From positions 39,232,420 through 39,296,419 of the forward strand of contig NC_044284.2 in the NCBI RefSeq assembly GCF_004027225.2: a DNA stretch of 64,000 nucleotides, written 5' to 3'. A model generated the notes under the pieces. The model was not told where the DNA came from. It did not search any database and saw only the letters and a program-made list of their open reading frames with translations. Both the position numbers and the translations under genes were made by a program. This document shows positions 50,101-60,591 of the stretch, one piece after another. Source of the stretch: Strigops habroptila. Taxonomy: Eukaryota; Chordata; Aves; Psittaciformes; Psittacidae. Position 1 is the first letter of the stretch, and every line of letters starts with the position of its first letter.

Positions 50101-53100
50101 AGCCCCCGTGGTGTTCACAGACGCAGGAGAGGGAGCATGATGCTCATTGACCGACTATGAATGGCCAGAGGCAGGTAAGCACAAAGCTTATTCTGACTCT
50201 GGTCACTCCCTGCACCACTGCCAGTCCTATTCCATTTTAAACTTTCTTCTGAAAGCAAGTCTAACCTTTGGATGGTATCAACCATCCCTTAATTTCTTTC
50301 ACTGGTAGGAGCAGTATTTTCTTCCTAGGGAAGTGAACTGGTTGAATTTATACTTATCTTACCATAAATGTTAAAATATCAAGTATATGGCACTCCCCAT
50401 CTGCAAGACACAGTATCTGGCACCCCTCAAGTAGCACTCCCAACCCTGTCAAGATACAAGCAACAACCCTGTTCCCAGGATGGGGAAGGAACTAAGGAGA
50501 GAAGGGCAATACCTCATCTGCTATTACAAAGGAAGTCAGTCAAAACCAGAAAGAATTAGAGCTAAGATGTTCATTGGCCTGGGGCCAATGCATACAACCC
50601 CTTTCTCCCCTTCCAACTGCCTCAATCCAAGGCACCCAGCACAAGAAATATTAAACACTCTAGAACAAATGCTTTACATGTGCAATACGAATCCACTTCT
50701 CCATGATCTTGGCTCTTTGCTGTGTTTTCAGTTCCTTGCTATTCAGGATAGTGCTGACAACACATTTGGTAACTGCATTGAACTGAGAGATGGTGGCTCT
50801 GATGGTAGGTGCCACATGCTTGTTTTCCTCCTTATCCCTTTGAGACCAGATGCATCCCAAGCAGTGGTGGGGCACAACTTTCTTGAAGAGTTCCTAGAGT
50901 GAAACAGAGGTGCCTAAGTCAGCAGGATTCTCAAAGATCTCCACTGTCCACAAGAAGAAATGCGTGTTTACAGTACAAATTGGGTCTAAATCTAAGATGG
51001 TATTAAAGGGTAAATATTTCTTTTCACTTAGTTTAAAATACACCCTTTGGCATACTCTTTATAGGCTTGAAGCCCTAACTGTCAGCTAAATAGTCCTGGC
51101 AAAATAAGAGACACCTTTCTATCGGTTGAATAACCAAGGGGAAAATTTTTCATAGGATGATAATTTGAAGGAGTTTGATACAGACAAACCAAATCAGAGC
51201 ACTACAGTGAAGATTACCTATACATCTTTAGGCCAGGCAGCAATATAGTCAAAATGTGCTATTTCTCAGGTGTCAAATATTAAACTTTGCAAAAAAGGCT
51301 ATACAGTGTAATTTCACACTTAAAAAAACACCAAAACACCAAACCAACCAACCACAAAAAAAAAAAAAACCACTCCACAACAACAAAACTAAACAAAACA
51401 ACAACAACAAAAAACCAAAGGACTAAAGGAAAGAGCCCAGTGAAGAAAGCAACTTTGGATAACCAAGCAGAGCTGTGTTCTGTGTCCCAACAACAGACCT
51501 GTTCTGGAACACTATTCTTACATTGATGCAAAACTGAAAATTAAAGAAATAAACAAAATTTAGAAACCCAGCACTATTTCCCCTAGCACTTCAAGTACTG
51601 CCTGTGCTCTACATACTGCATCCATGTATGTCAACTGTTCTGCCACAAGGTGTTCTTGGAAAGAAGAGAATTCTTCTGGACTGCTGATCTCCGGTTCCTC
51701 TTCATCACATTGGTTACTGGGGGAAGTGTTATGGAACTCATCTGTCCAGGATGGAAAACACCACTTAGTAAATTTATACAGCAAACAGTGAATCAAAGCA
51801 GATGTTTGTTTAAAACATCACTGTATATTTTACAGCAGAACACCCAAGGGGTCCAGCCTGATGCAATAGCCCCACTGTGCTGCATATTTTAGTGAGAAAG
51901 ATGATGACCAGAAGATTGAACTTGGCAAAGAAAAGCTGGAAGATAAAGAAATAGACAGAATTGAGGTGTTTAGAGTCTCTTAGCAGAGAAGTGGCTTAGC
52001 CCATTTGTTAAACATTCTTCTGAAAGAAGAAACATCACCACCACCCCAATTCCTTATTAACATTGCAGAATTTTGTTAATCTACTTTTCAATATTTATAT
52101 GTTTTATAATCTGAAAAAAAAAATGAAATCAAACTGTAAATGGATGAGAATGCAGTTATATCCCAAAAATATTGCACTAGGAATGCTTTTATATCCAGAT
52201 TTCATCTCCCATGTGTGGAAATAAAAGGAGATACCAGATTTCTTAGCACCAGATTTCTTAGCACCATTTGTGGCTACATGGACTATATTGAAGAGAGTTC
52301 ATTCCAGCATCCCTCACCTTCCCTCTCTGGGAATTTTCCCCAGAAAAAGGGAGCACAGTGAGCACCTACAAGCATTCTGCTGAATGCTGCTTCTAAATTT
52401 GCACTGGGCAGCAGTGAAGAAGTAGGTGAGGAGGGCCGTCCTCACTGAGGGACTTGATCCAGTGCAGAAGGAAAGCGATTTCACAGATTTTTCCCATGCC
52501 ACTTTTTGGCTCCCACAGGTTGAGAACAAAGCTACATTAAACACAAAGAAATGTGCCCTTGTTTCCTGTGGTAGGGGAGGAAGTCAAACAGAAAATCCCT
52601 GAAAATAAATTCTCTTCCTAATCCCTTTTACCGTAAGGTGACAGTAACTCCGTAAGAAGGGAGTGGAAAAAAAATGGACTTGTTGAAGACTAACAACAAA
52701 AGTACCAAGTTTACTACCAGTGAGATTTCATTAAATAAAACCAGCAGTGCATTTCAGAGTAGGTTATGCAATACTTTATACCCAGTTTAAGCAGAACAGA
52801 CATTAAAGCAGCAAAAGCAGATAAAGGGATATTTCATCATTGTTTTTCGAAATACTTTGCTTTTCCTCTCTTCATTAGGTAACAAAACCTTATCGTGAAT
52901 GTAAATTGCTACGGTTTTGATGTAACAACTAATAACTACAGGCTGTATCCAGATTTCCATCTGCACATTCTAATTGCACAATTTATTGGCAGAGCTAAAT
53001 GCGATAAATGGAGACCTCTGTTCCAGCATTATTTTTCTGTGGCTGTTTTGTAACATTCTGCATAATTAAATGGACTTCTACTGAACCGTTACAAGAGTCA

Positions 53101-55174
53101 CACTTTTTTCTCTCTCTTTTTTGCTATGTGACTCCTCATTTTCCTTTCAGCGCTTGAAATTCAACTGCAAATCTGCATCACTGAGTTGCGACCCTATTCA
53201 AAACCTCACAGCGCCCTTAAAACCAGGTCCTGGAGTGCAGTGCAAGACTTTCCTTTTCTTTTTTCATGCCTTTCTCTTTTCTCTCTCACCTTCATGAATG
53301 TGTAACCAGTCTTTTCCCTACTCTCCCAGAAGCTGGAATCCTCTTGTACTCAAGTATCTCACCATCTTCAAATAGCTCTGATCCATTTAGCCCTCTCAAA
53401 GCCCAGTTGCCCTCTTGACTTCACTGAGAGCAACCACGCACCCTTTCTGAATTTGCAGTCTCTGACTCACCTGGCTTCGTATTGCCCAAGCTGCAAGAAT
53501 TGATGGCAGCACTGAATGGAGGTCTGATGGCAGAAATCAAACTGTAGGGTCAGGACCCAAATTGGTAAATTCATAGCATAATTTGAACGCTTTAGAACAG
53601 TAATTATCAGCAAGCCTTGTTTGCAGACAGCACATGAGGAATTTTGAAAGAAATCTCTGAAATTAACAAAGATGGAGCTCAGATAAATCGACACTGATAA
53701 AGTGACAATTCTAAAACTCTTTTCTGCAGACCCCACAGGTTAATTTCGTTCTCCTCCTCTTATTTTATTTTAATTAATAGCCTCTATTCTGCCACAATTT
53801 GGAAAGTGTTATCATTCAAGTTGACCCAGAACTCAGAAAATAACCTTTTCAACTATTACTTGAGGAAACAAATGCAGAAGCAGGGCTGCTGGGAACTTCT
53901 GTTCACTTGGAACAACAGATGAACCCAAATATAGCTCTTGCAAGCTTTCTTTGACCTGGGGGAACCAAACCCAGGGAAGGACATCAATAGGCACACATTA
54001 TCAATCCTGTTCACCTACATGCTTTCAATAAGGAAAAAGCCTGGGCTCTGTGTAGTACTCTTTTTTATGTACGTTTTAATGACTGAGTTACTTTGGCATT
54101 TCACAGTAGTATGCATTGGCATGGTATTTCTGGAACATCCGGCAGACATGGTTTTTATGGGATGAAATGGGTTTTTTCCTGTTATTTCCTTTATGCTTTA
54201 TGACATTAATTATTCCCTCACCCCTCTACCAAAGCTGGAAGTTGATTCTAGTTCTCATTCACACATTACGTGAGCTCCTATGACTTCTCTGCTTATGTCA
54301 CAGGAAGCTTTCTGACCAGAATAAGGGTATGTGTCAGGCTTGTTGCTGCACACAGCATATGTGTCTTACTACAGTTCACTCTTCTTTCAGTAGATTGTGA
54401 CCCCTAATAACATAAGGTTTTCCTCTGTCCTTGGATACCAGCAGCCAGCCACTCAAATAGGAAAAAACAGCCACAGACACTTCCTTTGACATGACGGTAA
54501 CTAGGAGGAAAAGCTTCATGACAACAAGGCTTGTGACTCAAGCTGTATTTTGTCACAGCTCTGTATTTGCTTTTTGTTGGTTTGGGCTTTTCTTGGGGGA
54601 TGCTGGGGGGTGGTGTGTTGAAATGAGAAGACCAGCTAAAGAGCAGCTGTGTCTTTTACCTCAATGACATGGCAAGTGCACTGACAATTAACCACTTAGC
54701 TGCTGCAGCAATCTCAAATCTCTGGCTAAATATTAGAGAAGTGCTGGATTTCCCAACACACCCCGGAATAAACAGGCACAGGCACCTACACGATACAAGT
54801 CTTTCATCCTGCACAGAACCTGCAGCCTCATACAGAGATATTTTTTTTATTTTTTTTTATTTTTTTTTTTAAGAAGAAAGTCCCTGGTGAGCCTCACACC
54901 ATTGTCAATTAGCATGAGAGCTGATGACATGTACCCCACATAAACCCCTGTGATACCTTACAGTCTGAGAGAAGAGAAAGGTAACTTACCGTCATTTTCC
55001 ACTTCTTGGTTCTGGAACTGCTCCAAGAGGTTCTGCGCCCTTCTCTCTGGGTCAGAGCCAGATATATTCTTCTTCAGGTAATCCAACATCTTCAGCAGAC
55101 ACGAGTAGTTGGGCGGCTCTCTGAAATCTTCAGAGCACTGATCGAGCCAGGCTCGTAAGATTGATGCTGTTGCA
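31932..55174 (-). CDS. RGL1: RGL1-type Ral guanine-nucleotide exchange factor, 3' fourteen coding exons (gene-level entry)
   Basis: Ral guanine nucleotide dissociation stimulator-like 1 catalyses GDP release from Ral GTPases and is recruited by active Ras through its C-terminal RA domain. Fourteen exons with GT-AG borders and matching phases join into one open frame of 626 codons plus stop: 54990-55174, 51617-51741, 50678-50893, 46893-46996, 45652-45736, 43259-43348, 41333-41419, 40565-40597, 39090-39211, 38183-38272, 35873-36077, 33690-33926, 32790-32904 and 31932-32119. In order they encode the end of the REM domain, the RasGEF/CDC25 domain (from about the second to the tenth exon), a Ser-rich linker and the RA domain. 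The start codon and first exons lie beyond 64000. Many residues differ from mammalian RGL1 as I recall it, so this could be a paralog rather than the ortholog. Family assignment is very sure; orthology is not. Confidence 0.93.
32790..32904 (-). CDS. RGL1: RGL1 exon: RA domain, middle
   Basis: A 115-base exon with acceptor cttttcag and donor GTAGGG, phase 0 in and phase 1 out. It encodes [20 protein letters not shown] followed by [18 protein letters not shown], the helix and third strand of the RA ubiquitin-like fold. Confidence 0.94.
33690..33926 (-). CDS. RGL1: RGL1 exon: linker and first half of the RA domain
   Basis: A 237-base, 79-codon, phase 0-0 exon with acceptor gttgtgtag and donor GTGAGT. 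The first half is Ser-rich and poorly conserved ([18 protein letters not shown]). The second half begins the Ras-association domain: [20 protein letters not shown] then [10 protein letters not shown], with the beta-hairpin motif CIIRIS.EDNNGN that contacts active Ras in the family. Confidence 0.94.
34396..34420 (+). repeat. (CTTC)n microsatellite
   Basis: About five CTTC/CCTT units in an intron of the right RGL1 copy. Confidence 0.85.
35873..36077 (-). CDS. RGL1: RGL1 exon: serine-rich acidic linker
   Basis: A 205-base exon with acceptor aaactag and donor GTACAA. It encodes [20 protein letters not shown] followed by [19 protein letters not shown] and an acidic tail with [15 protein letters not shown]. 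The [11 protein letters not shown] stretch looks like a small expansion relative to the single DTPDE I recall. The donor is weaker than its neighbours (GTACAA). Confidence 0.92.
36464..36550. repeat. Inverted and direct repeat in an RGL1 intron
   Basis: GCAGTCCTGCACTGCTG at 36464-36480 has a perfect 17-base inverse at 36519-36535. A direct repeat of CAGGACTGCGTA.ACAAGGCAGC also occurs twice within the segment. Confidence 0.85.
38183..38272 (-). CDS. RGL1: RGL1 exon: end of the RasGEF domain and start of the linker
   Basis: A 90-base exon with acceptor ctgcag and donor GTGAGT. It encodes [20 protein letters not shown] and then [11 protein letters not shown], the junction from the catalytic domain into the Ser/Pro-rich linker. 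Its last two bases (CT) join the A of the next exon. Confidence 0.93.
39090..39211 (-). CDS. RGL1: RGL1 exon: [18 protein letters not shown] segment
   Basis: A 122-base exon with acceptor tttatgtag and donor GTAGGT. It encodes [20 protein letters not shown] followed by [20 protein letters not shown], the C-terminal part of the RasGEF domain. It ends in phase 2 (AG) and the next exon supplies the T of a serine codon. Confidence 0.95.
40565..40597 (-). CDS. RGL1: RGL1 micro-exon: [11 protein letters not shown]
   Basis: A 33-base, 11-codon micro-exon with acceptor ccaacag and donor GTAAGC, phase 0-0. It encodes [11 protein letters not shown], equivalent to GGLINFEKRRR in recalled RGL1. The LINF.KR motif is a conserved element of the RasGEF fold; Glu to Gly and Arg to Gln are unusual changes here. 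It is too short to appear as an open reading frame and was placed by splice signals and homology. Confidence 0.9.
41333..41419 (-). CDS. RGL1: RGL1 exon: RasGEF domain, [11 protein letters not shown] block
   Basis: An 87-base, phase 0-0 exon with acceptor tttgcag and donor GTAATT. It encodes [20 protein letters not shown] then DAALPDYVE. The VPYLG.FLTDL motif is one of the most conserved elements of CDC25-type exchange factors and contributes to the GTPase-binding surface. Confidence 0.95.
43259..43348 (-). CDS. RGL1: RGL1 exon: EGTSKF...[10 protein letters not shown] segment
   Basis: A 90-base, phase 0-0 exon with acceptor cctcacag and donor GTGTGT. It encodes 30 residues starting [17 protein letters not shown] and ending [10 protein letters not shown]. 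The Glu-Gly pair after KENQ replaces a basic Lys-Arg pair that I recall in other RGL1 proteins. The segment sits between conserved blocks of the RasGEF domain. Confidence 0.94.
45652..45736 (-). CDS. RGL1: RGL1 exon: RasGEF domain, [12 protein letters not shown] segment
   Basis: An 85-base exon with acceptor cctgtacag and donor GTGAGA. It encodes [20 protein letters not shown] then TSRELLMK. Recalled RGL1 reads SDIFSDHNNHL here, so this protein carries conservative substitutions. The frame links cleanly to both neighbours. Confidence 0.94.
46893..46996 (-). CDS. RGL1: RGL1 exon: RasGEF domain, NFSSLRAI block
   Basis: A 104-base exon with acceptor tttcacag and donor GTAAGC. It encodes [20 protein letters not shown] followed by [14 protein letters not shown], the conserved block after the KWI.IAH segment in Ras-family GEFs. 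It ends in phase 2, and the following exon supplies the last base of a lysine codon. Confidence 0.95.
46997..50677 (-). other. Intron of the right RGL1 copy across the duplication edge
   Basis: AT-rich intron of about 3.7 kb. The CR1 fragment and the point where similarity to base 1 starts lie at its upstream end. Confidence 0.55.
49905..50115 (+). mobile_element. CR1 LINE reverse-transcriptase fragment (right copy)
   Basis: A plus-strand frame contains [14 protein letters not shown], the YLDFSKAFD.VPH-type reverse-transcriptase motif of CR1. It is frameshifted and truncated. The match to the left copy begins inside it at 50004. Confidence 0.8.
50678..50893 (-). CDS. RGL1: RGL1 exon: RasGEF domain, PHHCLGCIW and ATISQFN block, right copy
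   Basis: A 216-base, 72-codon, phase 0-0 exon. It begins [16 protein letters not shown] and contains [19 protein letters not shown] and [15 protein letters not shown], the conserved CDC25 core of Ral GEFs. The acceptor is cactctag and the donor GTAAAG. It carries QRDKEENKH, which matches RGL1 as I remember it, whereas the left copy has His in place of Asp. Three bases differ between the two copies, two of them silent. Confidence 0.95.
51617..51741 (-). CDS. RGL1: RGL1 exon: linker into the RasGEF domain, right copy
   Basis: This 125-base exon has acceptor ctggacag and donor GTATGT. It encodes an acidic linker ([13 protein letters not shown]) and the opening of the RasGEF domain, [13 protein letters not shown], which corresponds to structurally conserved region 1. 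It is identical to the left copy at 1621-1745. Confidence 0.94.
53465..54545. other. Segment present only in the right copy (1,081 bases)
   Basis: Inside the intron between the REM exon and the RasGEF linker exon. Both borders end in CTG and the left copy keeps one CTG, as expected for a microhomology-joined deletion on the left. No repeat family or coding exon was recognised in it. Confidence 0.7.
54990..55174 (-). CDS. RGL1: RGL1 exon: C-terminal half of the REM (RasGEF N) domain, right copy
   Basis: The exon reads [20 protein letters not shown], then a [16 protein letters not shown] stretch typical of the RalGDS/RGL1 REM domain. The acceptor is ctcttag and the donor GTAAGT. The first base completes a codon from the previous exon and the last base opens a new codon (phase 1). 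The REM domain stabilises the catalytic CDC25 domain. Compared with the left copy (3453-3637) there is one base change, giving NYSC here and NYPC there; Pro is the residue I recall in other RGL1 proteins. Confidence 0.95.
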
Positions 55175-57166
55175 CTAAGAGCAAATACACGGAGAACTGG
55201 TTGTATACAGCACGTATTGATGCAATCATATGTATCTGTATTTAGTATAACAATAAGAACTCTTAAGACTTTCATACCCTACGTGAAGGCAGTATGAAGA
55301 CCTTCCGAGCACCGAATTGAATCTGTTCCTTTTACGTATGGAATCTTAGTAGGATACGACCCATATTTTCCCAGGGACTTCAGGGAAGTTGCTCCTGATT
55401 TGCACTCATACAAGTGGATCCAGTTACAGCCCCAAATGAACACAGAATCAAATACACTTAAGCTATATTGAGACCCTTCAATTAAATTCAGGATATCAAA
55501 TAATGATAGATAAAGCAATTGAAAGAAGAGGAAAGGGAAAGGAGAGGGAGAAGAGAGAGAGAAGAGAGGGAGAAGAGCACACACTCTGAGACTGCCTCAT
55601 CTGTGAAGATAAAACCCTAATCCTGACACGGGCAGCACGGGCAGCACTGTGCTGCCAGTACCCAATATCAAGCTTGAAGCACCAAGATAGCTGAACCCAG
55701 AAGACAGGTTGGTCTTGCTGACCTTAGGGTGAAATGCATAACAGAAATACAGCAGGAGAATCTTGATTTTACCCTTAGCCCGAAGACAAAGAGGGGCTGT
55801 CAGATTATACCATGCAAAAAGCTATCTTGGTCACGCTGACAGTGCAGAAAAAGGATGCTTAAGGAGTTACAGGAATGTTGGATTCCATTCAGGAAAGTTA
55901 TCCCAGACCTTCTTAGACACAGGCAGCTAAGAAGTCACCAACTGCAGAGAACTTCCCATGGACATTCTACAGACTAAGGGGAATGAGGGGAAACCAGAGC
56001 TGGTGAATCAATGTGTTCTTTCTCCACCCTGCCTGAAACAGAGGGAAGTGATCTGTTTATCTGCTTTTCCTGGTTTATGTAGGTTTTAATCCACACCCAC
56101 CTATTAGATTGATTCTTAGATACTGCACAGATGTATGCTGATGGGAATTTCTTTAAAAATCTGTTTTTTCAGGGATTTTTCATCCTTTTAACTTGATTTT
56201 GTAGGAAAAAAAGACTTACAATTTATGCTATGGTTTTCCAGAAATAACTTGAAGTTTTGTTGACGAATTTCAACTAAGTGTGGAAAAACTGAAAGAAGTC
56301 TGGAAAAATAACCTGATTTCTTCAAGTTTTAAGAAAATTCAAGCCTGGCTAAAAAATAATGAGCAATTTACTTTTTCTGCTGCAGGAAAGACTGCGAGAT
56401 CTTTGGTTCTTCATAGCAATGTGCCGGTGACTCAGTGTATGTATTTTTTGTGCACCCATTAGCACTGGCCACAGCACAATTAAAGGCGAGGAAGACACAG
56501 ATGGCACATCAACAAACTCTTTAAAGAGGATTTTGTTTACCTGAGCTGACAAAGAGATGAGGGAAAAGGACTTTTTTGTGCAGTCACATAACATGACACA
56601 CTGGCCACGGCCACGGTTTCATGCTATCCTACTGTGGTGTTCAGAGTAGGACACAATGTAGAGGCAAAAAGCCACTTGTTCCACAATAAAAGGCACAATT
56701 AGCATCTAAACTCCACGAGAAAAGGAAGTCCTGAAGATTTCCTCTGTGACACTGAAACCATCCCTGGATTTCAAATCTCTTCCAGCAGTCATAAATGCTG
56801 TGGCGGGCACAAGAGGTAAGTTAGAGGTATTGCTACAAAACACAGTTTTCCTTCTGTAAGGAAGCAGATCCCATGAGCTCCACTGCCATCAGAAAAACAG
56901 CCGAGATGACCAAGTGACAACAGCCCTAGTTTGCAGCAGGCTCTGTTTCTGCAAATGCTTTCTGCTCTGCTGTGTAGCTAGCTGGGAGAGCTCAGCCCTC
57001 CAATGAACCTATTTTTTACATCTACAGAAACTTTCCCTGATACCTATTCCAATAACCACATTTGCAAGACCCTCATGCAATAACAGTATTCCATAAACCC
57101 AACGATATTCCATGAAGAGGAAATGGGCTATGCTCTCAGTAAAATCTCTAAACATGAGTGCCCAGT

Positions 57167-60134
57167 TAGAGACACCAATGTGTCAGCTCAAAGAGCACCT
57201 GTGCTCATGAGAATCAGGCACTTGGCTTTTAAAGTTCAAATCCTAAAAAATACAGATGTAGTGGCTCTTGGTCTGTTGTGTTAATAGCTGCAAAATGGAA
57301 AGGGACAAGCAGGACAGGAGGACTTCTCTTTCCTTAATTTATGAGATCATGAAGGGAGTTCAAATATGAACATAGATTTCACATGTAAAGAATGAGGAAC
57401 CCAAAAGCCAACCCAGAAAGCTCTTGTATCAGAGATGCATAACTAATACCGGCACGTTCGTACTGCAAGTAGGGAAACCACAGCAATATCTGGTTAACTC
57501 AGCTGCTCAATGGCATTCAAAATAAACTAATAGCTAAGAAAGAGTAAAAATAAGTTTCTCCCACTCTCCTTGTCTCATCTTAAAACCGTATTGGGTTTTT
57601 CCTCAAAACTCAATTAACTTTTAATCCCATACAGATATCATTTTACAAGTCCTATCCATTTTAGTCTGTTGTTTTGTCTGTTTCTTTCTCTAATATTGTA
57701 GCAACTTTGAATTTCTAATTAGACTATTTGGAAATCTGTCAGTAATAGAGTTTGGTTAGGCTTGCTGACAGGAAAAACTCTGAAATTATAGTTTCAGAGC
57801 TACAAAAAGTATTTACAACCAAAAAGTAACATGGAAATATGTTTCAGATTTCAGGTTTCATTGTAAACATGAAACAGATTGTGCAAGTTGTAAGACTCTC
57901 TCCACATTTGAAAATCATTTCGGACTGAATTTTCACAACTCTGCTCAGACAAGCTTCTACCATAAATGCAACAAGTATGTCTTCCACAGTTTAAGCCAAT
58001 GGTGGCCAAACTTTTTATCAGGAGCTTCAGGACCATTTTTCTCAGTCACGACAGGTGTCAGACAACAGCCAGTGCTCCACATCCCAAAGTTCAAGAAAGG
58101 CCACAACAGACATGCTCACAGCAATGCTCCCAAGCTCTTGCTCCACCCTCCTCTAACATTTTTAATCCACTCTAGTCCCACACATACCCTGAATGCTGTG
58201 TTACAGCAATACTTATACAAACACCACTGTCCTATGTCCACAGTATTTTCATTTCTCTTTCACCACTGGCAGGAGAACACTGTGCCTTGCTGCATGACCT
58301 AATTGCGTTTTTCCTCCTGCTCTTATACCTTTTCCCCACCCATATCATGAGCTCACCATCATCCCTATTGGCTCCACCACCAAAAATTAGGCTCTGTATT
58401 CTTTTCTTAGGAGCACTTACCAGTTCAGCAATGATTTGGAAGGAGCCTCTCCCCAGGATAAGTTCTTGTACTAATATTGTTCACATGCTTTTTATACTAA
58501 GCTCAGTTTCCACAGGCTTGGTTGATGGCCACTTTCTTAAGTTGAAGAATAAACAGAGTTTAAGACAGACCGAGTTTCCCAGAGCAGGGTGAACAGTTCA
58601 CAGCTGTTACAGACACTGATTTTTGCCAGCAAAATCATTTCAGTCAACAGAGGAAATAGGAAAGAGAAAAAAGGTACACTGTGCCCTACTGAACTCCTAT
58701 CGCCTGACTGTTTAATTGGTGTGTCAAGGGAGGCAAGATTTCTGAAAACAGGCTGCAGAATTGCTCATATCTTGCAGTAGCTTTACATTTGCTGCCCTTG
58801 AGAGGAAACTCCCTGTACTTGATAGACCCAGAGACAGATAGGAACGGGAGCCTTCCAAGATCTCAGACAAGAAAGAAACATCACAGACTACATTTTTCAT
58901 GGGTTGATTATGAGCTATAAAGTTTTCCTTTCCTTCAGAAGAAGAATGAATAGAAGGGAAACTTGACAATTAAGGAGGATAAGGAGAACCTCAGTTGCAA
59001 AGAGAGATTAAATGACAGGTTTCTTATTAAATTAGACAGGCACATGCACAAAACTATCTGTAATTTGCCAAAATGCATACTTAAGACCATCAATGGAATA
59101 ATATTTAGAGGGGGCTCTTCCTGCTCCTCCACTGCCCATGCAATAGTTTTCAGGCTAGCTCACACAGACTAAATTAAGCTGGCTGTATTTTCTCAGTTTT
59201 GCTTGTTAAACAACAACATGGGCAGTTAAACCTCAGCTTTGAATCAGGGGTAAAATGTATGTAAACTGCAAGCAACAGTTGTTGTAAGGGTAGCTTCTCA
59301 CACCCAGTCCATTTATAAATAACATGCTGATGACTTCCAGCAAATGATCTGCTCTTCTCTTGATTTGGGAAGAACTGGTTGAATAGTATATGGGGGGGCG
59401 TTTGCTGGGACACATGTGAAGTCACTAAGGGAATAGCTCTGTTAGTTGTCCTGTGTTTTGAGATGCCAATCATTATTTTTCTTTGCTCTTCTAATTATTC
59501 TTTTTTTGCTTAGTTCTGGTTGTTTTCATAACTCTCCCACTCTTCCATTGCTTATACTGCCCTGTGTTTGACTCCGCTTCTCATGTAACCACATTGGTTT
59601 CTGCTGTTGTTTTAGCTTAATTGGCTTTACTGGAATTAATGCTGATTGTTGCTCTCCCAAATGCATCTTAACTGCTTCCCACTATGGATTTCCCAGGCAT
59701 CAGAAACTTCCAGCCAATTTTCTTCCATTTGTCTCACATTCCTTTGGTGTCTGTTCTCCTGGAGTACAATGCTTCAGGACCAGTTTTATTTCTGCAGTAC
59801 TGTAACTGTTTTCCAGTCCTGTTTTCCAGCAAGACTGTTAACGTCAGTAGGAAACAAAAGGTAAGTTCTCTTTTGGGAAGATCAAAAATGCTCAAAAAAC
59901 CATGGGACAATGTTTTTTTATCACTACAAGAAACTCCAAATGCTGCAGCATTACGTTGAAGGTTTAGGTATTTGCTGGTTTAATGCAGAAGAGGAGGGGT
60001 AAACATGCAAGACCTGCCATGTGGTAACTGAAGAGTTTCTTAATTTTATTTGAACTGTTTTACCCAATTGCTGTGGAATGAAACAAGGAGATTTCAGTTC
60101 AGCTTCAAGTTACTTTGTCTGCAGTTTTCAATTG
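57167..60134. other. Segment present only in the right copy (about 2.97 kb)
   Basis: Intronic, AT-rich, with no recognised exon, transposon end or tandem repeat. The left copy has about ten unrelated bases at the junction (6401-6409). It is either ancestral intron lost on the left or an insertion on the right. Confidence 0.6.
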
Positions 60135-60591
60135 TGCCACATTCCAAGTTTTAGTAACAAATAAATTCCACATTTTGATAATAAAGCAGATGCAACCAGG
60201 AGCTGACATTCAAGGCAACAAAAAAACCTCCAAGTATTTTGATTCATTTCTGTGGCCTGTCATTCATATGGGGGAAAGCACCACCAATCTACTCCAAATC
60301 CACAAATCAAAGCCAGTAGCAGAAGGAAATCACAACCTTATGCTCCTAGAGGAGGCTTGAAAGGACTTATACTGTTGCTCAAGCTCATTTAGGATTTAAA
60401 AGTCTCCGGACTCAGCCATGGCAGTGCTTGGGACTGCAGAAGAGGAGGGTTTGAGGCCTTAAAGCTCTTTCACTTTTTGTACTAAGCAAGCTGGTTTTTC
60501 TTCTCATTCAGCTGGTCCAACTCCAGCAAGAATCCTCCCTTTTACAGCACTGGGGATGCAAGTATAAAACATAGGGGTAAAAAAAAAAAAA

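Noticed and set aside
53465-53500. Possible tiny minus-strand exon ending at a GTGAGT donor at the start of the right-only segment
   Set aside because: The nearest acceptor would give about 20 bases with no match to RGL1, and the surrounding exons already join in frame.
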